38,188 nt of DNA, taken from the IMG/VR virus record IMGVR_UViG_3300010148_000037, positions 1-38,188 of that record; one strand, written 5' to 3'. The notes under the pieces are model-generated. The model searched no databases. It was not told the DNA's origin and saw only the letters and a program-made list of their open reading frames with translations. This document shows, piece after piece, positions 15,417 to 23,662 of the stretch (positions are counted from its first letter, which is position 1; every line of letters begins with the position of its first letter). Source of the DNA: a virus. The position numbers were made by a program, and so were the translations under genes.

Positions 15417-16838
15417 TTATGATTTTTTGAACAATAAGAAACGGTTAGGAGCAAATCCTTCAAAACCACGTTCAGTACGGTAGTGAGATCGCAACTCGTC
15501 TTTTTCGTTAGTTTTGTTTTGTAAAACTGCAGATCCAGTTAACCAGTGCTCCATCTCACGAGAGTAACCATTCGCAGCTTTGTATCGCATACGCAAAGAA
15601 GGAATACTTTCTCCTGATCGTGGATCTCTTTGGTTATCCATAGGAATACACATACCAAAACCGTTAAAATTAAATCCAGTACCACCTAACAAGTCAGGAC
15701 GATTAAATAGGTCATAAGTTTTCTTGTGGAAAGTGTAACCACCACGAGAAAAAGAGTTAAAGCCTAAATTCAACGCTATGTCTTTGCTGTTAGCAAAAGT
15801 ACCATAGTTAGCACCTCCAGCTGCGTAAGCACCTTGAGAAGCTAATAAGTCATCAATATCTAAAGATAAATTAATACCAGCGTAAAGAGCCATCTCTTTT
15901 GCACCTCTGTGTTTATCTAAAGATTTTACAGCAGCATCAAAGTCAGCCATTGTAATTGCTGAAGAACCAAGATCCATAGTCTGACCTTTGTTTTCAATAA
16001 AAGATAAAAGACCTTCTGTTGTTACTACTGTAGATCCAGCACCATCAGTAGCACCATCATCTAAAGTACTATCACCTGCTTGACCTACAATCATTGCAAG
16101 CTCAGAGTAGTCCATAAATCTTTGGTAAGTATCAGCCTCACCTTGTAAGTACCATAAGTAACCAGTACCAAATTCTTGGTTGTTTACTTTTACATAAATA
16201 ACATTTGTAGCTTCAGATCCTGAAACAGTAAATGATTCTTTAATAATTTGACACTTGTTTTGGTATTGATCTACACGAGGTGTAATACCAACTGGTTGAT
16301 CAGTTCTTTCTGCGTAAGCATTACCTACGATAGTAAATGATGTATCAGAAGGAGAACCAGCTAGAGCACCTGTAGAAACTAATTTTAATTGAAAGTTATC
16401 TTCTGGTTGAGAAGACGCAGAACCATCAGCTTTACCAGTTACATAATACATAACACCTGTATTACCTAACAAAAGGTCGCCATCACGAACTGCTGTATTA
16501 CCTGAAGCATTACCTAAATCATCAAAAGCATTATCAATAGTTAAATCGTTACTAGAGATAGCACCTGTAAAGTGATTGTGAAGGAAAGTTTCTTCATAGT
16601 GTTCAAAAGTTTGTTGAGTAGTTTCTTTCTTGTTACCCAACAATTCCATTAATCCAGTAATCCCTTGATTACCGTATCGTTTAATTAGTTGCTCATCTAC
16701 ATCACGTTTATGTAATGGAATACCATCTGTACCATCAGCATTAATTAACGTTGATGTACCTACATAGTTTGATGTGCTTGCAACTGCCACATTAGAAGGT
16801 GTTGGCACCATTCCTGAGGCTAAACTTACTGTTGCCAT
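15417..16838 (-). CDS. Major capsid protein (HK97-fold type, inferred)
   Basis: The 473-aa product has a weakly structured N-terminal arm with MATVSLASGMVPTP, then HKRDVDEQLIKRYGNQGITG and LMELLGNKKETTQQTFEHYE, a motif run seen in major capsid proteins of environmental phages. Later segments include a DYSELAMIVGQAGD region and a C-terminal NRFLLFKKS. Size (about 470 residues), order (portal, scaffold, then this) and a following hairpin that would favour high transcript level all fit the major capsid protein. Catalytic residues for cross-linking are not evident. The HK97 fold is expected for tailed phages but cannot be shown by eye. Confidence 0.75.
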   Translation of the reverse strand: MATVSLASGMVPTPSNVAVASTSNYVGTSTLINADGTDGIPLHKRDVDEQLIKRYGNQGITGLMELLGNKKETTQQTFEHYEETFLHNHFTGAISSNDLTIDNAFDDLGNASGNTAVRDGDLLLGNTGVMYYVTGKADGSASSQPEDNFQLKLVSTGALAGSPSDTSFTIVGNAYAERTDQPVGITPRVDQYQNKCQIIKESFTVSGSEATNVIYVKVNNQEFGTGYLWYLQGEADTYQRFMDYSELAMIVGQAGDSTLDDGATDGAGSTVVTTEGLLSFIENKGQTMDLGSSAITMADFDAAVKSLDKHRGAKEMALYAGINLSLDIDDLLASQGAYAAGGANYGTFANSKDIALNLGFNSFSRGGYTFHKKTYDLFNRPDLLGGTGFNFNGFGMCIPMDNQRDPRSGESIPSLRMRYKAANGYSREMEHWLTGSAVLQNKTNEKDELRSHYRTERGFEGFAPNRFLLFKKS

Positions 16839-16878
16839 TTTTTTATAATTTTAAATAAATAGTAATTAATTTTCTTTT

Positions 16879-17955
16879 TTAACCTAAAATTTGTTTTCTT
16901 AACATATCAAGAGTTGTCTGTTGCTTCTGAGGTGCATCTTGCTTGTCTTGTGCAAATGATGGGTTCTTAATCTCATTAATTACGCTTTCTGTTCCTTTGC
17001 TTCTGTACTGATTAGCGACACCTCGAACAATCTTATCTATGTTGTTCAAGATATACATATCTGTATTAAGCTTGTCAAAGTCCCAGTTACCACCTTCGTC
17101 TACATACTGATCAAAGAAACTTTCTAGGTCTGAGTTGTACCCCTTGATTTCATTCCTTGCAGAATCATCAAGTTGATAAACAAACTCCTCACCTTGATCG
17201 TTCATAGCGAATGATATACCATCCAAGTCATCAACCTCAGCACTCATAGTACCAATCCATTCTTCCCTATCCTCTGGGGATATAGAAGAACTTTCTGACT
17301 CTGTAGGCATAGCATACTCTTCTTTGACCTCGTTAAAGTAGTCTCTAGCAGCTTTAGCGTCCTTCATGAGCTGAACCTTACCAGCGTTCATTTGTCTCTC
17401 GTTATACTCCTCTTTGTCCATCTTGTATGTTGTAGCCATGTAATCATTTAACTCAGCTTCAGTTAAATTAGGATTATCTAATCTTAGATACTCCTTTAAG
17501 ACTGCATCATCAGACACGTTGGATAAATCAACAGTTTGAGTGTTTAGGTAATCTTGAACTGTACGACCAGTGTTTTTAACATACTCATTGATAACTCGTA
17601 GCTGATCGCTAGCAAAGTCATTGCTTTCTGTTTCTGTACTAGTAGTTGTGTTAAGATCATCAAATGATGTTAGGTCTCGCCCAAGCTTTTCGCTAAGGTA
17701 TTGTAAGACAACTTCGTCATCACTGATTTCCTCACCCTCTTGCTGTTGACTAACTTGAGATTCATCAACGTTAGTCTCCTCAGTATTTAAAGAACTCTCT
17801 TGTGTTAAATCTACAACGTTAGAAGGTTCCTGCGTTGTAGGTTGAGACTCAGCTGGTTGGTTTTCATCACCAGTTAAGTCTACAATATTTTGTTGGTTTT
17901 GTGGTTGAACAACCTCTCCACCAAGTTTACTTAATAAGTCTTCTCTTATATCCAT
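16879..17955 (-). CDS. Capsid scaffolding-like protein
   Basis: The 358-aa product is strongly acidic and low in complexity, with a Gln/Thr/Glu-rich N-terminal third (ENQPAESQPTTQEPSNVVDL), helical middle segments (DDAVLKEYLRLDNPNLTEAE), a weakly ordered Ser/Glu linker and a basic helical C-terminus ending QQTTLDMLRKQILG. Disordered acidic proteins with a short helical C-terminus encoded between portal and major capsid genes are usually scaffolds that bind capsid subunits during procapsid assembly. No protease motif is seen. A promoter (TTG-N19-TATATTTG) lies 30 bp upstream, so scaffold and capsid can be transcribed separately from portal and terminase. Confidence 0.6.
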   Translation of the reverse strand: MDIREDLLSKLGGEVVQPQNQQNIVDLTGDENQPAESQPTTQEPSNVVDLTQESSLNTEETNVDESQVSQQQEGEEISDDEVVLQYLSEKLGRDLTSFDDLNTTTSTETESNDFASDQLRVINEYVKNTGRTVQDYLNTQTVDLSNVSDDAVLKEYLRLDNPNLTEAELNDYMATTYKMDKEEYNERQMNAGKVQLMKDAKAARDYFNEVKEEYAMPTESESSSISPEDREEWIGTMSAEVDDLDGISFAMNDQGEEFVYQLDDSARNEIKGYNSDLESFFDQYVDEGGNWDFDKLNTDMYILNNIDKIVRGVANQYRSKGTESVINEIKNPSFAQDKQDAPQKQQTTLDMLRKQILG

Positions 17956-17984
17956 TGTCTTAAATTTAATTTATGTTAATTTCG

Positions 17985-18014
17985 CAAATATAATTTTTTT
18001 TATATTAATATCAA
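17985..18014 (-). promoter_or_regulatory. Promoter for scaffold and capsid genes (TTG-N19-TATATTTG)
   Basis: On the minus strand TTG (18014-18012) is followed after 19 nt by TATATTTG (17992-17985). This is a full match to the flavobacterial promoter consensus, in the 60-bp gap between the portal stop and the scaffold ATG at 17955. Confidence 0.6.
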
Positions 18015-18015
18015 A

Positions 18016-20415
18016 CTATTGAGATATCTTTTGTTCTTCACCTAAAGGACCTCTACGATCTTTTCTCTGTTCTATAAGTTGAGATTGATTCATAGCAGAC
18101 TGTTCTTGAATAGCCTTACGAACCTCTCCTTGAACAGACGCAGCACCCTCTTTACCTAAGTTACCTAACTCTATTTCTCTTAATCTTCTCTCGTGCTGAG
18201 ATTGCTCAAACTGTTCTTTTAGTTGGAACTCTAATTGCTTTAGCTGCATCTCTGCTTGATTTTTAGCCTGAATACGTGCTTGCTCTATTTGAACCTCAGC
18301 TTGCATTTGCTGTTGCTTTAGCTGTGCAGCCTGTTGTGCTGACTGTTGTTGCATCATAGCGTTTTGCTCTGATGCTTGTCTTGCTTGAGCTTGCTGCTCT
18401 TCTTGATATTTAGTTCTACGAAGAATAAGCATCTGATTAGCCATCTTAATATTTCTAATAGAACGTATCATTATAGCATCCTCAAGTCTAAGCTCTTTCT
18501 GAGCTAAAGAAACTTGAATGTTTTGCTCCATCATCTGTCTTTCTTCTTCACTAGGTGCAACCTCTAGAGTTATACCAAACTCATGTATAGACATCTTCTT
18601 CATCATATCTATGCTGTGCATTGCAGTGTCACCTATAACGTTGCTATACATACTATGTAGACCTTTATAATTTAAAAGATCTTGCATTCTCATAGATATA
18701 CACTGAGAAGTTCTTTTTGTAACATTTAAATAAGCATCATTTATATCTCTTGTAGCGTTATTAGATGCTAATAAAGCTAGCTTTTGAACACCTACAAGTG
18801 CTTCGCTAGATGGTTGAGAAGCATCTCGTGCTTCATTAATACCAGTCACATCACGAATCATCTGTAGATTATGATTATAAACATTTATTAAAGTTCCAAA
18901 ATCTCTACCTATACCATTTTCTAACTCAGCAATAGGTACTGCACCAGTCATATTACCTTCATCATCTATACGTCTATAGTATATATTACCAGTTTGATCG
19001 TATATCTCTTGAAGCTCTAAAGGAGTGAATGTTCCACCATCACCTTTTGATACGTTTTCTAAAGAACCAATTTCAAAGGCAGCACCTTTTGGTCTAGCCT
19101 TTGCAAGAACATGTTGTATTTTAAGGTGAGCTAATTGTATCTGATCAGCAAAAGGAATCATTCTATCAACCAAAGATTTGCTCTTCATCTTATAGAGATT
19201 AGGTTGATATATAATATATGATAAATTAGTCTCTGATAAATTAGATTTAGATCTAGGCATGTTTTCCATCATGCCATAATTAAATATATAATCTGTATTT
19301 ACTATATACTTACCAGTATAAACCACTTTTACTGAAGACCCTATGTTTTCTCTTTTAGTTTTTGACTTTTTAGGAGCCTTATAGTTAGATGCTTTTTTAT
19401 TTACAGAAAAACCACCAAACTTATTTTCTTTCTTCTCGTAATTTAAAGAGTGACTTGTAATAAACTCAGCGTCTAAAACATTAACACTAAACTTATCGTA
19501 ATCATAAGTTTCGTTACCATTATCATAATAAGCTCTATCACCATAAGTCATAGGGTTGTTATTCTTACCTGCATACTCTTTAGCTATCTTTTGATAATCA
19601 TCTTCACTAAACTGATCTCCAGCTTGCTGCTTAAGATCAGCTATAGTCATAGAATAAATCTCACCCGCATGCCTAACGTTTTTATAGTCAGGCTTTGATG
19701 AATATGAAGTAATAAGATTAGCAGGATCTACGTGTCTAATTGTAACACCTCTAGAAGGAGATAACTCAATTTTAGAAGAGCATAAACCTAAAACAACTAA
19801 ATCACGAATCATTAATCTTTTAACTTCATCGTAATCGTTTATATCTAAAGTATACTCTATTGCTTTTTCTAATGCTATCTCTACATTTTGTTTATAGTTT
19901 ATAGCCATAAACATATCTATTTCTTCAGAGCTCTTAGCAACAAAACCTTTAGGAGCAAGAGGTATACCAGTTTGATCTTCTAGACCTTCTACAAAGTCTT
20001 TGGTAATCATATCAGCATACATCTGCTTCTTCTTATTTAATCTTTCTTCTGCAGCTATAGGGTCTATAGATTTTGCTTTTATATCGTACTCCTGATTAAC
20101 CATACCGTTAACTATAACGTCAACAAACTTTGGTATTATTGATACTGGAGTAAAATCTATATTAAGATAAGCAGTATCACCTTGTACATCCAACAGGTCT
20201 TTATACTTTCCTATATCCTGACTACCCTCAGCGTATGCTCTATTTCTAGAATATCTTATCTTTCTATCTCTATGGTAGACATCTGAATTTTTACTATGAT
20301 CATAATACATAGCCTTAAAGTAATCAAGACCATACTTAATGTCAGCTTTTTCTTCATTCGTAGCTAACGGAGAAGGATAGCCATTTAACTTATCTTTTGT
20401 ATTATTATACATCAT
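18016..20415 (-). CDS. Portal protein
   Basis: The 799-aa product follows the terminase gene with a 4-bp overlap. The large mixed alpha/beta body contains DINDYDEVKRLMIRDLVVLG, a segment on residues near GVTIRHVDPANLI, and a mid-protein block (SLVDRMIPFADQIQLAHLKI, then DVTGINEARDASQPSSEALV) resembling the helical crown/wing region of large podovirus-type portals. The last 120 residues or so are an extremely Gln/Ala-rich coiled coil (QQQSAQQAAQLKQQQMQAEV), as in many portal C-terminal barrels. Size fits the large portal class of crAss-like and P22-like phages (700-800 aa). The assignment rests on size, order and these segments together. Confidence 0.8.
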   Translation of the reverse strand: MMYNNTKDKLNGYPSPLATNEEKADIKYGLDYFKAMYYDHSKNSDVYHRDRKIRYSRNRAYAEGSQDIGKYKDLLDVQGDTAYLNIDFTPVSIIPKFVDVIVNGMVNQEYDIKAKSIDPIAAEERLNKKKQMYADMITKDFVEGLEDQTGIPLAPKGFVAKSSEEIDMFMAINYKQNVEIALEKAIEYTLDINDYDEVKRLMIRDLVVLGLCSSKIELSPSRGVTIRHVDPANLITSYSSKPDYKNVRHAGEIYSMTIADLKQQAGDQFSEDDYQKIAKEYAGKNNNPMTYGDRAYYDNGNETYDYDKFSVNVLDAEFITSHSLNYEKKENKFGGFSVNKKASNYKAPKKSKTKRENIGSSVKVVYTGKYIVNTDYIFNYGMMENMPRSKSNLSETNLSYIIYQPNLYKMKSKSLVDRMIPFADQIQLAHLKIQHVLAKARPKGAAFEIGSLENVSKGDGGTFTPLELQEIYDQTGNIYYRRIDDEGNMTGAVPIAELENGIGRDFGTLINVYNHNLQMIRDVTGINEARDASQPSSEALVGVQKLALLASNNATRDINDAYLNVTKRTSQCISMRMQDLLNYKGLHSMYSNVIGDTAMHSIDMMKKMSIHEFGITLEVAPSEEERQMMEQNIQVSLAQKELRLEDAIMIRSIRNIKMANQMLILRRTKYQEEQQAQARQASEQNAMMQQQSAQQAAQLKQQQMQAEVQIEQARIQAKNQAEMQLKQLEFQLKEQFEQSQHERRLREIELGNLGKEGAASVQGEVRKAIQEQSAMNQSQLIEQRKDRRGPLGEEQKISQ

Positions 20416-22505
20416 GCCTTAATTCTTTTACTATACATCCCCTTAACATTATATTTTTTCACTATAGGGTTTGCTTTTTTTATTTCTTTTTTAGGTTTTA
20501 TATATTTCTGTGATGCTAGTAAAGCTAATGATGACGATATACTAGCATCGTACTTTGTTCTATTATCTATCTCAAATCTACTCCAATCATCTAAAAGCGT
20601 GTTAAAAAAACACTTACCAATCTCTCCAGTATCTGCATTATAACCAACGTGGTCATATATATATGTTGCTATAGCTTCTGCTTGAGCATTAATTACTGCA
20701 GCACCTGACCCAGGTATTCCTTTTGTTTTTTGTTTCCCTTTACTCCATTCTGTATGTGTCATATCTGGTCTATCCATCAGGTATTCATAATAACCTCTGT
20801 TTTCAAAATACTTTAGTATTCCTACTTTATTATTCTCTACTAGTATTTGACAACCATAAAAAACACACATTTTAATCATGTCTTCGTAAAATATCTCTGC
20901 TTTAGGAGGTCTATTAATGTACTCACACACAAACTGCATAGACGCATCACTTGCCATACTAAACTTATGGAATACATGAGCAGCAGCATCAGACCTTCTA
21001 CCATCCGTAGTGGTATCATGATCATAAGGGTCACATCCTGCAACCAAAGCATCTGATTTACCAGGGAACTTCTTGTTATACCTAGATGTAATAACATTTT
21101 GGTTTTGAAGTTCTGGAACCCAAGTAATCTCCCACTTACCTTTTCTGTGAGGTATCCATATAACCTCGCTGTCTTGTACGCCATTTTTCCAAACAAACTC
21201 TCCTCTTGTTGTAGGAGTATTATTAACTTCGTTATAATCCATCTGCTGATAAATCCTTTCGACATCAAATATACAACTTTGTGTGTCATTTCTAAATGCT
21301 TCCTCTACAGTAAATGGAAACTGACGTTTAAACTCTGATAACGCTGTTGTATCATCTTTTAAAACATCTCTTCTATTTTGTATATAATCTCTAGCACCAG
21401 TATCAATATACATATCGTCAATACCCATAACTGGCTTATCAGGAGTATCTATAACACTATATCCATACTCATCTATAAAACCTTCAAGATTATCATAAGC
21501 TGGTATAAAAAGTTTATACAAACCACTTTTAGTTCTACCATTAAGATCTTTTTCTTCCATGTTAGAGTCATAAAATATATCCTTAAACTCTGCACCACCA
21601 TCTTGTTGTTTATTAGCAGTAGAACCCATCATGCACTTACCAACTACTTTTCTACCCAATAAAAGACAAGTTTGAGTTACACCCCAGTTTTTCTTTATAG
21701 AGTTTTGACCTGTCCACTTACCAGCCTCATCATGTACTAAAAGCTTAAGCTTCATACCATCATAACTATTGTCAGCAGTATTCTTCCAATCTATTATAGA
21801 ATTAAGTGCTTCAGACTTCTCTATATGCTTTTGATTCCTTGTTATCTTCTTGGCAGGTTCTCTAAATGCCAACTCTACACGTGGATTACTAGAACCATCT
21901 TGTATGGGTTGAAAAAAGAATGGGTAGTTTCTATATATACGAACTACCTTATCTGTAAACATGGTTTTAGCATCAGCACCAGTTTTAGAAAGTAAACCAA
22001 AATTACTATCGTAAACTTGAGTAGCCTGATTAACTATCTCACTACTAGCCATATAAGAAAAACCACTACGTCTGTTTTTAAGAAAACACATTCCGTAAGA
22101 GTTTTTGTCGTTTTTACACGCTTCCCAAAAAATAAAGAACGTTCTGTTAGCATCTCTATAATCAGGATAACCAACATCTATTTTACTCCACTGAATAAAC
22201 ATATAATGCGATCCAGTAATATAAGTAGGAATACCATTATTATAAAACCATAAGCCATCTCTTCTTCTTCTAAACTCCTCATCTATATAGTCTACATAAT
22301 CTGTAGCATTCTCTCTTGTTAACCCTTTTGGTATATCCTCCCTAATCCATCTTTGTTGTTTTTTAGGTAGGTTATAATACAATATGTCTTTTTTATATCT
22401 AGGTTTTTTTGGCAGAACTATCTTTAAGTTTTCAAACTCTAAGACCTCTCCTTCATTACCCTCTACAAGATATATAGTATCACTTTTTTGCATACCGTTC
22501 AGCAA
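20412..22505 (-). CDS. terL: Terminase large subunit (TerL)
   Basis: The 697-aa product carries both terminase domains. The ATPase part has a Walker A-like loop LKNRRSGFSYM (about 142-152), where the usual GKS/T lysine is replaced by Phe and an upstream Lys (about 143) probably serves instead. Walker B is KLLVHDEAG (D259, E260) and the coupling segment is GSTANKQ (about 294-300). The nuclease part has three acidic positions expected for an RNase H-fold endonuclease: D492 in VAGCDPYD, E557 in ILVENN and D653 in RTKYDASIS. It packages DNA through the portal, whose gene follows with a 4-bp overlap. The start at 22505 overlaps the previous gene by 26 bp; an internal ATG four codons on (MQKSDT) would reduce this. 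Confidence 0.92.
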   Translation of the reverse strand: MLNGMQKSDTIYLVEGNEGEVLEFENLKIVLPKKPRYKKDILYYNLPKKQQRWIREDIPKGLTRENATDYVDYIDEEFRRRRDGLWFYNNGIPTYITGSHYMFIQWSKIDVGYPDYRDANRTFFIFWEACKNDKNSYGMCFLKNRRSGFSYMASSEIVNQATQVYDSNFGLLSKTGADAKTMFTDKVVRIYRNYPFFFQPIQDGSSNPRVELAFREPAKKITRNQKHIEKSEALNSIIDWKNTADNSYDGMKLKLLVHDEAGKWTGQNSIKKNWGVTQTCLLLGRKVVGKCMMGSTANKQQDGGAEFKDIFYDSNMEEKDLNGRTKSGLYKLFIPAYDNLEGFIDEYGYSVIDTPDKPVMGIDDMYIDTGARDYIQNRRDVLKDDTTALSEFKRQFPFTVEEAFRNDTQSCIFDVERIYQQMDYNEVNNTPTTRGEFVWKNGVQDSEVIWIPHRKGKWEITWVPELQNQNVITSRYNKKFPGKSDALVAGCDPYDHDTTTDGRRSDAAAHVFHKFSMASDASMQFVCEYINRPPKAEIFYEDMIKMCVFYGCQILVENNKVGILKYFENRGYYEYLMDRPDMTHTEWSKGKQKTKGIPGSGAAVINAQAEAIATYIYDHVGYNADTGEIGKCFFNTLLDDWSRFEIDNRTKYDASISSSLALLASQKYIKPKKEIKKANPIVKKYNVKGMYSKRIKA

Positions 22506-22767
22506 AAGATCCTTTAAAATCTTTTTTCTCTTCTATTAAGGATTCCCCTTCCTTGATTCTATCTTCAAGGTTTTTTATTCCTAAAAGAATTTCTTGACAG
22601 TCTTCAAAGCACTCTCTTTTTGCTTTGATAGCTTGCCTTCTTTTAGCATCATCTTCCTCTATTAAAGGTTTGCCTATTTCTTCTATAAGAAGATCTACAG
22701 CTCCTTTACTTGCTTCTATTAACTTCTCTAAAGTTTTAAGAGCATAATCTCTATTCTGCTCCTTCAT
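22480..22767 (-). CDS. Small helical protein upstream of terL
   Basis: The 95-aa product is almost wholly helical and highly charged (KTLEKLIEASKGAVDLLIEE, RRQAIKAKRECFEDCQEILL) and ends FAERYAKK. The gene overlaps the GroES-like gene by 17 bp and terL by 26 bp, so it is tightly coupled to both. Its place directly before terL is where many phages keep the terminase small subunit, but no helix-turn-helix is apparent, so that role is only a guess. Similar short proteins with a FAERYAK-like ending are often seen before terL in environmental phages. Confidence 0.6.
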   Translation of the reverse strand: MKEQNRDYALKTLEKLIEASKGAVDLLIEEIGKPLIEEDDAKRRQAIKAKRECFEDCQEILLGIKNLEDRIKEGESLIEEKKDFKGSFAERYAKK

Positions 22768-23326
22768 AAACTGCTAACACATCAAAGTTACGCATGCGAA
22801 GAAGTTTTTGCCCATCTATATTCATGTCATATTCAGAGTTTTCACTCCACATAACTCTGTCACCCTCTTTAACTCCCTGATCTTTCATCCAGTCATTTAT
22901 TATAACTGCTTTTCCATGAAGTTCTACTTCAGATGCTGAAGTTTCTAAAAATATACCAGATTCAGACTGCTCTGGCTCTTTCATCTCTTGCTCCATAAAA
23001 TTCCAAACTCCTACGGGAATATACTCCTCTTCTCTTTTGATAAGGTATATTTGTTCAGCAAAAGCTTGATATATATTATCCTTATCAACATGCTTGACAT
23101 TATTTGCCTCTGTTGCCACAAAATGGTGAAACCAAACTTTATCACCTTCTTGTATTCCAGTTTCTTTAGTGTCTTGCATTGGTGTTTTATACACCGTACC
23201 ATACTGTCTTGCTAATCTCATAGGATCGTAAGTTGTATCTCTATACAATTCTACTCCGTTTAACATTATAGTATCTTCTGTTTCTTTTTCTACCTCTATC
23301 CAGTAGATGTCTTTAATTGGCTTCAT
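22751..23326 (-). CDS. Tandem GroES-like co-chaperonin-type protein
   Basis: The 191-aa product reads as two GroES-type barrels in a row. The first (about 1-98) has GVELYRDTTYDP, then IQEGDKVWFHHFV and AFAEQIYLIKRE. The second (about 100-190) has YIPVGVWNFMEQEM, SGIFLE, VKEGDRVMWSENSEYDMNID and LLRMRNFDVLAVYE. In GroES the landmarks are a V.VGD.V.F strand pair and a C-terminal (R/K)..DILA(V/I) strand; both halves have them, the second more clearly. Normal GroES is about 95 residues, so this is double length. Phage co-chaperonins (for example T4 gp31) help the host GroEL fold capsid protein, and a gene near terminase and capsid genes fits that. The mobile loop is not certain in either half. 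Confidence 0.6.
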   Translation of the reverse strand: MKPIKDIYWIEVEKETEDTIMLNGVELYRDTTYDPMRLARQYGTVYKTPMQDTKETGIQEGDKVWFHHFVATEANNVKHVDKDNIYQAFAEQIYLIKREEEYIPVGVWNFMEQEMKEPEQSESGIFLETSASEVELHGKAVIINDWMKDQGVKEGDRVMWSENSEYDMNIDGQKLLRMRNFDVLAVYEGAE

Positions 23327-23351
23327 TTTTGATTATATTTACTTTTATTAT

Positions 23352-23630
23352 TTACTTAACCTCGTACTCTTCTTCCAGTACTGCAGTATTATATTCTATA
23401 GCAGTTGGTTGAGAAAAAAACCTTTTCCAAGGTCTTGAAAACTCTTCTTCATCTTTTTTTATATAAACGTCATAAACTACTTGTTGATGTTTATACCAAG
23501 CCGCTTCGTCTTGTATTATTGCGGTGACTTCTAGTGAACCTCCAAGCATCTTTTGACCTACCTGATAAGTCAGTCCTTGCTTTAAGTCCCCTATTGTTAT
23601 TTTTCTTATAATAGGATTTATTGCTTCCAT
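23352..23630 (-). CDS. Hypothetical small phage protein
   Basis: The 92-aa product (MEAINPIIRKITIGDLKQGL...NTAVLEEEYEVK) has an opening beta-rich half with RKITIGDLKQGLTYQVGQKM and a middle segment with EAAWYKHQQVVYDVYIKKDE. It lies between the fiber-like gene and the GroES-like gene with gaps of about 25-30 bp. No family is recognised. Same strand, tight spacing and normal amino-acid make-up support it as a real gene. Confidence 0.6.
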   Translation of the reverse strand: MEAINPIIRKITIGDLKQGLTYQVGQKMLGGSLEVTAIIQDEAAWYKHQQVVYDVYIKKDEEEFSRPWKRFFSQPTAIEYNTAVLEEEYEVK

Positions 23631-23662
23631 TTTTCTTTAATTTAAATTTACTATATATTTTA

